Numbered from the stretch's first letter, positions 1 to 5,733 are shown. The stretch is DNA of 5,735 nucleotides from Alphaproteobacteria bacterium (GCA_009936885.1 JAACDT010000060.1:1-5735), one strand, 5' to 3'. Made by a program: numbers and translations. The notes: generated by a model from the letters alone, not told the origin.

Positions 1-1
1 T

Positions 2-622
2 TCCGTTGGAACAATATTCTCAATACTTCCAAGAAAATCAAAAATATTCGAGCCTGAATATATTATGTCGGACGCTCTCCAGCCAGGACAAAATCAGCTT
101 GCGAGTGGCTTTTTTGTTTATGGCCCGCAGACTAGTTTAATTTTGACAACTGGTAGCGGTGTTGCCTCTTTCATCCTCAAACAGGGCGAGTTTATAAAAA
201 TGGAATGGGAGCCAAGCATTCCAAACGTAGGAAACCAGTTTGCTATTAATATGTCTAATATGAGATACTGGTCACAGCCAGCAACGGATTATATTCAAGC
301 ATGTCTAGATGGTGTAGATGGGCCATTTGCTAAGAATTATAATATGAGATGGTGTGGATCGCTGGTGGCAGATGCGTGGCGAATTTTCAGGCAAGGTGGT
401 ATCTTTTTGTATCCAGAAGATAACAGAGAAAATTATCATGTTGGACGATTGCGTCTAATTTATGAAGCAAATCCAGTTGCCTTCCTCGTAGAACAGGCCG
501 GAGGGCGGGCCACTGATGGAAATGTTGAAATTTTAAAGATTGAGCCAAAAGCAATACACCAAAGAGTACCGTTGATTTTTGGCTCCAAAGACGATGTGTT
601 TAATTATGAGTCGTTATATTAA
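2..622 (+). CDS. fbp: Class I fructose-1,6-bisphosphatase, C-terminal part (5' end outside window)
   Basis: This enzyme hydrolyses fructose 1,6-bisphosphate to fructose 6-phosphate and phosphate in the cytoplasm, for gluconeogenesis and the Calvin cycle. The frame is open from base 2, and the residues before the first ATG (base 65) read SVGTIFSIL, the segment that follows the DPLDGSSN metal site in this family. The ATG at 65 is therefore internal and the gene is cut by the window edge. The 206 visible residues carry, in order, NMRYWSQP, YNMRWCGS, GGIFLYP, GRLRLIYEANP, EQAGG and a final RVPLIFGSKDDV, all class I landmarks. The Glu of LIYE corresponds to a known metal ligand. At the position of human Lys274 there is Arg (codon 446-448), which I recall as usual in alphaproteobacterial enzymes. 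The N-terminal metal-site residues are not visible. The aldolase gene follows after 47 bp on the same strand, so an operon is likely. The family call is firm; the symbol could equally be cbbF or glpX-independent fbp by local convention. Confidence 0.95.
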   Translation, partial: SVGTIFSILPRKSKIFEPEYIMSDALQPGQNQLASGFFVYGPQTSLILTTGSGVASFILKQGEFIKMEWEPSIPNVGNQFAINMSNMRYWSQPATDYIQACLDGVDGPFAKNYNMRWCGSLVADAWRIFRQGGIFLYPEDNRENYHVGRLRLIYEANPVAFLVEQAGGRATDGNVEILKIEPKAIHQRVPLIFGSKDDVFNYESLY

Positions 623-654
623 TTAGATTTAAAACTATTATAATATATGTAAGT

Positions 655-662
655 AAGAGGGA
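655..662 (+). promoter_or_regulatory. Ribosome binding site of the aldolase gene
   Basis: AAGAGGGA is a purine-rich Shine-Dalgarno-like sequence ending 7 nt before the ATG at 670. It supports that start codon and gives the aldolase its own translation initiation site within the presumed operon with the upstream bisphosphatase. Confidence 0.7.
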
Positions 663-669
663 AAGCGAT

Positions 670-1734
670 ATGTTAGTTACGCTAAGACAACTTTTGGATC
701 ATGCAGCTGAAAATAGTTATGGATTACCTGCTTTTAATATTAATAATCTAGAGCAGGGGCTTGCTATTCTAATGGCAGCAGAAAAAACAAATTCCCCTGT
801 TATTATTCAGGCATCTAGAGGGGCAAGAGCCTATGCAGGGGATCTATTACTCCAAGCATTGATTAAAGGGTTAATAGGAACCTATCCAAACATACCTATT
901 TGTATGCATCAGGACCATGGAAATTCCATGGCAACTTGTATGACTGCAATGCAATATGGGTTCTCGTCGGTAATGATGGATGGCTCTCTTGAAGCGGACG
1001 GTAAAACGGCTGCTAGCTATGATTATAATGTATCTGTGACATCCTCTGTTGTACAAATGGCACATTATGCAGGCGTCTCAGTAGAGGGTGAACTTGGCAT
1101 ATTAGGCTCATTAGAAACAGGTGAGGGTGAGAGTGAAGATGGTCATGGTGTTGAAGGAAAAATAGAACAAGACCAGTTGCTTACCAATCCAATTCAGGCA
1201 GTAGAATTCGTCAAAGCAACCAAGGTTGATGCGTTAGCAATTGCAATGGGTACTAGCCACGGCGCGTATAAATTCTCCCGAAAGCCTGATGGTGATATTC
1301 TTGCAATGCATGTGATAGAAGAAATCCATAACCGCCTGCCAAACACACATCTTGTTATGCATGGCTCCTCCTCAGTTCCACAAGAATTACAGGATGTCTT
1401 CAACGAATTTGGCGGTGAGATGCCGCAGACTTGGGGAGTGCCTCTTGCTGAAATCGAACGCGGTATTAAAAACGGTGTTCGCAAAGTAAATATTGATACG
1501 GACTGCAGGCTTGCAATGGCAGGAGTAATAAGAAAGATAGCTCAAGAGCAAAAAAGTGAGTTTGATTTAAGAAAGTTTATGAAACCAGCCAGAGATGCAA
1601 TGGAGGCTGTTTGTATAGATAGGTTTGAGCGATTTGGTGCCGCTGGACAAGCTGGAAAAATAAAGCCCCTTTCGCTGAAACAAATGGCCGCGCAATATGA
1701 AGCAGGTGCGTTAGAGCCCGTTATTAGCGAATAG
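670..1734 (+). CDS. fba: Class II fructose-1,6-bisphosphate aldolase, Calvin-cycle (CbbA) subtype
   Basis: This zinc-dependent aldolase reversibly joins dihydroxyacetone phosphate and glyceraldehyde 3-phosphate into fructose 1,6-bisphosphate. The CbbA subtype can also make sedoheptulose 1,7-bisphosphate in the Calvin cycle. The protein has 354 residues, the usual length of this class IIB subtype. It shows GLPAFNINN near residue 18, QASRGARAYAGD at 47-58, and HQDHG at 80-84, with D82 as the expected catalytic Asp and H83 as a zinc ligand. EGELG lies at 139-143, GTSHGAYKF at 194-202 (H197, zinc), VMHGSSSVP at 229-237 (H231, zinc) and VNIDTD at 273-278 (phosphate and substrate binding). The long insert with LETGEGESEDG (149-158) is typical of this subtype. 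The start is supported by an SD at 655-662. The gene ends in TAG, 2 bp from the stop of a convergent peptidase gene. It is also called cbbA or fbaA; nothing looks damaged. Confidence 0.97.
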   Translation: MLVTLRQLLDHAAENSYGLPAFNINNLEQGLAILMAAEKTNSPVIIQASRGARAYAGDLLLQALIKGLIGTYPNIPICMHQDHGNSMATCMTAMQYGFSSVMMDGSLEADGKTAASYDYNVSVTSSVVQMAHYAGVSVEGELGILGSLETGEGESEDGHGVEGKIEQDQLLTNPIQAVEFVKATKVDALAIAMGTSHGAYKFSRKPDGDILAMHVIEEIHNRLPNTHLVMHGSSSVPQELQDVFNEFGGEMPQTWGVPLAEIERGIKNGVRKVNIDTDCRLAMAGVIRKIAQEQKSEFDLRKFMKPARDAMEAVCIDRFERFGAAGQAGKIKPLSLKQMAAQYEAGALEPVISE

Positions 1735-1736
1735 AT

Positions 1737-2597
1737 TTAAGGATGCTTGTTAGCGATAAGCTGTGGGTCAAGACGTTTGTCTAACCAGTTTATTCGCCAG
1801 TCTAAATGGGCGCCAGTTGAGCGCCCGGTAGAACCAACAACTCCGATTATCTCTCCTCGATTTACGTAGTCTCCTAATTGAACAGAAATATCTTGGAGAT
1901 GAGAGTATGTACTAGACAGATAATCGCCGTGGGAGATGATAATAGTCCATCCGGTAAAATACAAATCTTTTGCCATCACTACAGTGCCAGCAGCAGATGC
2001 TGTAATTGGTGTTCCTGTTGGGGCTGCTATATCAATCCCGAAATGAGGTTGCCGAGGCGCTCCATTCAAAATTCGCTCGCTTCCATATACCCCTGTAATA
2101 ACGCCGTCGACAGGCCAGTCGAAGCCTGAAATAAAATAGTCTGTCGAAGTTCCCTTTTGGCTGCGTGCTTGTTTTACCAGTTCAGAGTCTTGTGCAATCC
2201 GGTTTAGGATTTTTGCGGGTGGTGTTACCATATTATTTGGCAGGCCACTGATTTTCTGGGTTTTGTAAATTCGCTGTTCTGGTACCAGATTTAATTTAAA
2301 TTCAGTGCCGTCTTGGCAATGCGCGTTGATGGTTCTCAAATCAACATCATCCCTATGAAAACCAACCACAAAACCATTTTCTTTATTAATAGAGACAGCC
2401 CTGCCATCTAGCTTTATATGGGATGCATTTTCTGCTTTAAAGATTATCAAGCCACCTTGAATAGCCTTTCCTTTGAGAGGGTTGATGCATGCGTTTGCAG
2501 AACTAAAAGAAAATAGAATGAGGGAGGTTAAAACAGCTGATAAAGTTCCAACTTTAGTCAAACTTTGCTTGAAGCAATTACATCTTATAGTTACCAT
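1737..2597 (-). CDS. Secreted M23 family (LytM-like) metallopeptidase
   Basis: This is a predicted exported peptidoglycan endopeptidase or related cell-wall factor of 286 residues. The N-terminus has basic residues, a hydrophobic run at about 17-31 and SSANA before C37, which fits a Sec signal peptide cleaved after A36. A lipobox is not convincing. C37 and C94 could form a disulfide. Residues about 38-155 match no family I recognise. The M23 domain fills about 157-280: HFGIDIAAPTGTPI (H185, D189 as zinc ligands), GWTIIISHGDY, YSHL (H233), then GDYVNRGEIIGVVGSTGRSTG and AHLDWRINW. The usual HxH is HLD here: H264 is retained but the third ligand position (266) is Asp. LDPQL at 276-280 is the usual domain end. 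A purine-rich SD lies 13 nt upstream of the ATG, rather far. The gene diverges from trxB and converges on the aldolase. The substrate is unknown; if the Asp does not bind zinc it could be a catalytically weak regulator. Confidence 0.92.
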   Translation of the reverse strand: MVTIRCNCFKQSLTKVGTLSAVLTSLILFSFSSANACINPLKGKAIQGGLIIFKAENASHIKLDGRAVSINKENGFVVGFHRDDVDLRTINAHCQDGTEFKLNLVPEQRIYKTQKISGLPNNMVTPPAKILNRIAQDSELVKQARSQKGTSTDYFISGFDWPVDGVITGVYGSERILNGAPRQPHFGIDIAAPTGTPITASAAGTVVMAKDLYFTGWTIIISHGDYLSSTYSHLQDISVQLGDYVNRGEIIGVVGSTGRSTGAHLDWRINWLDKRLDPQLIANKHP

Positions 2598-2610
2598 GGC
2601 AATAAATTTA

Positions 2611-2619
2611 TCCCTCTCT
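2611..2619 (-). promoter_or_regulatory. Possible ribosome binding site of the M23 peptidase gene
   Basis: On the minus strand this reads AGAGAGGGA, a good Shine-Dalgarno match, but it ends 13 nt before the ATG at 2597, longer than the usual 5-9 nt. No better in-frame ATG, GTG or TTG lies closer to it, so the ATG at 2597 is kept as the start. Confidence 0.5.
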
Positions 2620-2627
2620 CTAGTGTT

Positions 2628-2656
2628 TTGAAATATATTCAGAACGAATTTATAAG
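2628..2656 (+). promoter_or_regulatory. Sigma70-type promoter for trxB
   Basis: TTGAAA (2628-2633) and TATAAG (2651-2656) are separated by exactly 17 bp, close to the TTGACA/TATAAT consensus. Transcription would begin near 2663, only about 4 nt before the preferred trxB ATG at 2667. No Shine-Dalgarno sequence lies between. The hexamers are seen directly; promoter activity and start site are inferred. Confidence 0.5.
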
Positions 2657-2666
2657 ATACTATATT

Positions 2667-3605
2667 ATGACAAATTCACATGAAAAAATGATAATTATTG
2701 GCGCAGGCGCCGCTGGATTTACAGCAGCGATATATGCAGCTAGGGCAAATTTATCGCCAGTTGTGCTGGCAGGCTTGCAACCAGGGGGACAGCTTACGAT
2801 AACCACCGATGTTGAAAACTACCCTGGTTTCGCAGAGGTTGTTCAAGGTCCCTGGCTTATGCAAGAAATGCAACAGCAGTCCGAGAATGTTGGCACACGC
2901 GTGATATATGATATTGCAACCTCCATCGAAACCGATACACACCCCATGCGGGTCAAGCTTGACGGGGGTGATACGATGACAGCTGATACGATTGTAATTG
3001 CAACAGGCGCACAAGCTCGCTGGCTGGGGCTTGAGAGTGAAAATACCTTTAATGGCAGAGGTGTGTCTGCATGCGCAACCTGTGACGGATTTTTTTACAA
3101 AGAGCGTGATGTTTTGGTTGTTGGAGGCGGTAATACGGCAGTAGAGGAAGCACTGTACCTATCAAACTTATGTAAGTCAGTAACACTTATTCATCGCCGC
3201 GATAGTCTTCGTGCAGAACAAATATTGCAAGAACGTCTTTTTAAGCAGCCAAATGTTTCTATTGAATGGAATTATAATATTACAGAAATTCTGGGGGACG
3301 ATACTGGCGTAACCGCGGTAAGCCTAAAATCTACTACTGATGATTCTGAAAAGCAGATTAGTGCACATGGTGTGTTTGTTGCGATTGGGCATGACCCTGC
3401 AACCAAGCCATTTCAAGATATCCTCGATCTGGATAATGAAGGGTATATTCTGGTGAAATCTGGGACAACCCTAACGTCGCAAACCGGTGTTTTTGCCGCT
3501 GGAGACTGTGTTGATAAGATATATCGTCAGGCTGTGACGGCTGCTGGGATGGGTTGTATGGCGGCGCTGGATGCTGAAAAATACTTAGCATCGCTTGATG
3601 ATTAA
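2667..3605 (+). CDS. trxB: Thioredoxin reductase (NADPH)
   Basis: This cytoplasmic FAD enzyme uses NADPH to reduce thioredoxin, supplying electrons to ribonucleotide reductase, peroxidases and disulfide repair. From the ATG at 2667 it has 312 residues, normal for the low-molecular-weight bacterial type. It shows the FAD-binding GAGAAG (12-17), GGQLTITTDVENYPGF (40-55) and ATG at 112-114. The redox-active CATCDGFF (C136 and C139) follows. The NADPH domain has GGGNTA (153-158) and HRRDSLRA (176-183), and the C-terminal FAD motif is GVFAAGDC (274-281). The frame stays open back to an ATG at 2565, but those 34 extra residues overlap the divergent peptidase gene, resemble no TrxB N-terminus and include the likely promoter. 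The ATG at 2667 gives a standard N-terminus. Another ATG at 2688 would begin directly at the first FAD strand and is less likely. No SD is visible. It converges on the MFS gene with a 47-bp gap. Confidence 0.96.
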   Translation: MTNSHEKMIIIGAGAAGFTAAIYAARANLSPVVLAGLQPGGQLTITTDVENYPGFAEVVQGPWLMQEMQQQSENVGTRVIYDIATSIETDTHPMRVKLDGGDTMTADTIVIATGAQARWLGLESENTFNGRGVSACATCDGFFYKERDVLVVGGGNTAVEEALYLSNLCKSVTLIHRRDSLRAEQILQERLFKQPNVSIEWNYNITEILGDDTGVTAVSLKSTTDDSEKQISAHGVFVAIGHDPATKPFQDILDLDNEGYILVKSGTTLTSQTGVFAAGDCVDKIYRQAVTAAGMGCMAALDAEKYLASLDD

Positions 3606-3652
3606 GCAGGTTTATCTGTATTGTTTTTTATCCATTATTGTGATGCCTTTGG

Positions 3653-4876
3653 TCACGCGACAGCTGTCGCTTTTGGACTTGGTATTCGAATAGAGAAATT
3701 AACCGCTCCTGCAAAAAGCCCAGCGGCGATTGCAATACTCCACATAGTCTGGTAGCTGCCAGATACATCGTAGACATAACCTGCATACCAAGCACCAAAG
3801 AAAGAGCCTATCTGATGCGATAGGAATACAATTCCATACAACATCGTTACATGTTTAGCCCCGAAAAATACCATAACAAGTCCGCTTGTAAGCGGGATTG
3901 TTCCAAGCCACAATAACCCTATGGCAGCGCCAAAAAACAAGGCCATAGCAATGGAAGGGGGCATAAACACAAACAAAGCAATGACGAGCGAGCGAAGAAC
4001 ATAAATACCAGCAAGGAGGTTCTTTTTTGAATATTTTCCGCCTAAATATCCAGCTGTAAAGGAGCCGATTATGTTAAACAAACCAACGAGCGCAAGTGCC
4101 CAGCTGCCTGTTGTAGGGGTAAGTCCAATATCTGTTATGTAAGTTGGAAGATGAGTTGCGATGAACGCAACATGCAATCCACATACGAAAAAACCGGTTG
4201 TTAGTAATAGATAATTTCTATCTTTAAAGGCAGTTGAGAGCGCCTGTTTTGCAGTAATTGTTTTTGCAAGGTCAGCTGTTGACGCACGTTGCCCTTTGGG
4301 TATGCGTAAACCTAGTGAAAAAATTGTAACAACAGCAACACAAGCAGCAAGTGCCATATAGGCTATTTGCCATCCAAAGTTAGAAAGCAGTGCTTGGCTG
4401 AATGGTAGCATCATAAACTGACCAAACGATCCGATTGCTGTGACCAATCCGAGCGCGATGCCTATTTTTTCTTTTGGTGCAACTTTAGCAACGGCCCCCA
4501 AAGCAACAGACATTCCAGCACTTGCGAGTGCCATTCCGATTAAAAGCTGCCCAACTATCAGAGTTGAAGGACTCATAAAACCAGCCATCAAAAGCAAACC
4601 TGTCATGTAGAAAAGCCCGCCTGCCATGCAAACGCGCGCAGGACCATATTTATCAGCAATCGCGCCAAATATAGGTGCTGCAAGTCCCCAAGCTAAATTT
4701 TGAAGCGCTATGGCGAGTGAGAATAAAGTTCTTCCCTCTCCGAGTACGTCGCTTATCGGTTGCAGAAATATACCGAAACTTTGCCGAACACCCATTCCGA
4801 TTGAAATGATAATTCCACTTGATATAAGAACAATAATCCAATTTACTTTTGGCGAGTCGGCTGTTTGAATAGACAC
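3653..4876 (-). CDS. MFS transporter, 12 transmembrane helices, substrate unknown
   Basis: This is an inner-membrane secondary transporter of the major facilitator superfamily, 407 residues. About 12 hydrophobic segments can be counted, near 13-35, 52-72, 82-100, 104-130, 138-160, 168-190, 222-242, 258-278, 286-304, 309-325, 330-358 and 376-396. A hydrophilic central loop lies at about 192-220. The cytoplasmic loop after helix 2 carries GAIADKYGPAR (71-81), a good match to MFS motif A, and GYLGGKYSKK (276-285) is the weaker second-half copy. GVRQSFGIFLQP (29-40) and FIATHLPTYITDIGL (238-252) resemble the monocarboxylate/oxalate-formate-like and CynX-like MFS groups, so a small organic anion is a guess only. 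The start codon is GTG (4874-4876). The first internal Met, at residue 28, would destroy helix 1, and TAGG sits 8 nt upstream of the GTG. No regulator or catabolic gene nearby hints at a substrate. Confidence 0.9.
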   Translation of the reverse strand: MSIQTADSPKVNWIIVLISSGIIISIGMGVRQSFGIFLQPISDVLGEGRTLFSLAIALQNLAWGLAAPIFGAIADKYGPARVCMAGGLFYMTGLLLMAGFMSPSTLIVGQLLIGMALASAGMSVALGAVAKVAPKEKIGIALGLVTAIGSFGQFMMLPFSQALLSNFGWQIAYMALAACVAVVTIFSLGLRIPKGQRASTADLAKTITAKQALSTAFKDRNYLLLTTGFFVCGLHVAFIATHLPTYITDIGLTPTTGSWALALVGLFNIIGSFTAGYLGGKYSKKNLLAGIYVLRSLVIALFVFMPPSIAMALFFGAAIGLLWLGTIPLTSGLVMVFFGAKHVTMLYGIVFLSHQIGSFFGAWYAGYVYDVSGSYQTMWSIAIAAGLFAGAVNFSIRIPSPKATAVA

Positions 4877-4883
4877 AATAAGA

Positions 4884-4888
4884 ACCTA
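4884..4888 (-). promoter_or_regulatory. Weak ribosome binding site supporting the GTG start of the MFS gene
   Basis: The minus strand reads TTAGG around here, with AGG about 8 nt before the GTG at 4876. It is a short match, but correctly spaced. It favours GTG initiation over the internal Met at residue 28. Confidence 0.4.
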
Positions 4889-4893
4889 ATTTG

Positions 4894-4960
4894 GGACAAG
4901 ATATGAGTGTCGTTACAATCACAAAATAACAAGAGACTGTCTAGCGATAATTTCTTGTCC
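4894..4960. repeat. Interrupted inverted repeat GGACAAGA/TCTTGTCC upstream of the MFS gene
   Basis: GGACAAGA at 4894-4901 and its exact reverse complement at 4953-4960 are separated by 51 bp in the leader of the MFS gene. They could be paired operator half-sites or close a long RNA stem, but 8-bp arms this far apart can arise by chance. No convincing -35/-10 pair for the MFS gene was found in this 125-bp stretch (4877-5001). Confidence 0.3.
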
Positions 4961-4961
4961 T

Positions 4962-5001
4962 AAAAACCTTACTAATTAGGGAACCCTTGTTATTCAGGTT
5001 T
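4962..5001 (-). terminator. Weak terminator-like structure after the cold-shock remnant
   Basis: Immediately after the final TAG of the cold-shock remnant the minus strand reads AAACCT (5001-4996), then a 26-nt loop containing AGGGTTCCCT, then AGGTTT (4969-4964) running into further T residues. The 6-bp stem is short and the loop long, so this is only a candidate Rho-independent terminator separating the remnant from the MFS gene. Confidence 0.25.
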
Positions 5002-5473
5002 CTAATTTTCAAAATTCAGAAGCCGAATCTCAGAGGCCTGAGGCCTGCGACCATCATCTGTTATTTTAAAAAATAACTTCTGGCCCTAATTTAGTTGATA
5101 AATCCCGAAATTGCATAGTGTTTTTAGATGCACAAAGACATCTTCTTCTTCGTCGCCCACATCTGCAAAACCATATCCTTTTGCGGTGTTAAAGAGCTTA
5201 ACACTACCGCGAACCTCATCTTCTAATGGTTCTGAGTCTGATGGAGTCTTATCAGATTTAGCCCGCTCTATGGACATAATCTCTTTAACAAAGTCACCAT
5301 GTTGATTGGATGTTACCGTAAGATGGAGTTTATCAGTCGAATAAATTGTTGATAAACCGAAACGTTCTAATGCTGAACGATGCAAAAATATTTCTGAGTC
5401 ACCAATTGTAACAAATTCATACCCTTTTTGGATTATACCAAACTACTGTGGCAATCTGTAACGTTTCATCCAT
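5002..5473 (-). pseudogene. Broken two-domain cold-shock protein gene (frameshift plus amber stop)
   Basis: Cold-shock domains are small nucleic-acid-binding beta barrels that act as RNA chaperones. The minus strand starts with ATG (5471-5473) and reads MDETLQIATVVWYNPK, the first CSD strand, then hits TGA within a few codons. The shifted frame continues the domain as KGYEFVTIGD and EIFLHRSALERFGL. The switch lies in A5 followed by GGG (5422-5429); restoring two A residues would give the normal N-x-x-KGY spacing. Domain 1 ends around HGDFVKEI. An acidic linker (SDSEPLEDE) leads to domain 2, GSVKLFNTAKGYGFADVG then DVFVHLKTL, which stops at TAG (5086-5088) after IYQLN. Beyond it the same frame continues in family style, GQKLFFKITDDGRRPQASEI, to TAG at 5002-5004. 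A repaired gene would encode about 157 residues. An uninterrupted piece beginning with TTG at 5385 is open to 5086, but it lacks half of each domain. A sequencing error could explain either lesion. TAG also ends the aldolase gene, so general recoding is unlikely. Confidence 0.85.
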
Positions 5474-5517
5474 TATAAATACCCAATAAAATCTTAAATC
5501 ATCAAAAGTAAAACATT

Positions 5518-5559
5518 CAAAATGCGCAAATAGGCCAGCGCCCTAAACAAAATGCTCAA
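5518..5559. repeat. Pair of 12-bp direct repeats upstream of the cold-shock remnant
   Basis: CAAAATGCGCAA (5518-5529) recurs as CAAAATGCTCAA (5548-5559), 11 of 12 bases identical and exactly 30 bp apart, about three helical turns. They lie 45-86 bp upstream of the cold-shock ATG, in the non-coding stretch 5474-5643, where a regulator could bind. There is no other evidence for function, and I see no clear promoter here. Confidence 0.35.
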
Positions 5560-5610
5560 GAGATTTAAGAATTTTTTTCTGTGTTGATACGAATAACGAG
5601 TAAACTTTAA

Positions 5611-5625
5611 TAATTCGTGGAATTA
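5611..5625 (-). terminator. Small perfect hairpin downstream of the right-edge gene
   Basis: TAATTC-GTG-GAATTA forms a 6-bp perfect inverted repeat with a 3-nt loop, 19 bp beyond the stop codon of the minus-strand gene at the right edge. It is A+T-rich and is not followed by a real T run on the minus strand, so it is a weak terminator candidate at best. Part of it can instead pair with ACGAAT at 5589-5594. Confidence 0.2.
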
Positions 5626-5643
5626 CGTGCGAAAAGATCAATT

Positions 5644-5733
5644 TTATTTAAGTTTTTTAATAGATTCGTCAATATTTTGAACAACAGCCTTTTTATATTC
5701 AGTGGTTGTTGATGCCTTTTTGGCATTATTTCC
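5644..5733 (-). CDS. C-terminal end of an unidentified gene (rest lies beyond the window)
   Basis: On the minus strand the frame is open from the right edge to a TAA at 5644-5646, giving 29 visible residues. They start GNNAKKASTTTEYKKAV and end in DESIKKLK. The stretch is lysine-rich, low in hydrophobic residues and probably helical, with regularly spaced charged residues, like the tail of a cytoplasmic or DNA/granule-associated protein. I do not recognise the family; a phasin-like tail is one loose possibility. The other two minus-strand frames are less protein-like. The same orientation as the cold-shock remnant and MFS gene may only reflect a run of independently transcribed genes, since 170 bp separate it from the next ATG. 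That this is coding at all rests on composition alone. Confidence 0.5.
   Translation of the reverse strand, partial: GNNAKKASTTTEYKKAVVQNIDESIKKLK

Noticed and set aside
639..644. Perfect TATAAT between the bisphosphatase and the aldolase, a possible internal promoter.
   Set aside because: No acceptable -35 hexamer occurs 16-18 bp upstream, and the gap is very A+T-rich, so chance occurrence is likely.
1194..1484. Minus-strand 96-codon open frame within the aldolase gene.
   Set aside because: It is antisense to highly conserved aldolase coding sequence and shows no family signature or ribosome binding site.
2565..2666. N-terminal extension of trxB starting at ATG 2565.
   Set aside because: The 34 residues do not resemble any TrxB N-terminus, overlap the start of the divergent peptidase gene and contain the likely promoter.
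3606..3652. T6 run after trxB as a possible bidirectional terminator between trxB and the MFS gene.
   Set aside because: Only a 3-bp CAG/CTG stem precedes the T run, so no stable hairpin supports it.
5004..5016. AATTTT-C-AAAATT inverted repeat.
   Set aside because: It is a low-complexity A+T palindrome at the last codons of the cold-shock remnant, with a 1-nt loop that cannot form a normal hairpin.
5034..5046. AGGCC-TGA-GGCCT hairpin (tandem AGGCCT).
   Set aside because: The stem is only 5 bp and lies in the cold-shock remnant, encoding the RRPQAS part of the domain; no U tract follows.
5060..5077. Perfect 8-bp A+T-rich inverted repeat GTTATTTT-AA-AAAATAAC, just past the amber codon, looking like a terminator stem.
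   Set aside because: It falls inside the continuing cold-shock coding homology (codons for KLFFKIT) and has no adjacent T run beyond the stem, so coding explains it better.
5111..5305. Plus-strand 64-codon open frame opposite the cold-shock remnant.
   Set aside because: It is serine-rich low-complexity translation antisense to clear cold-shock domain homology.
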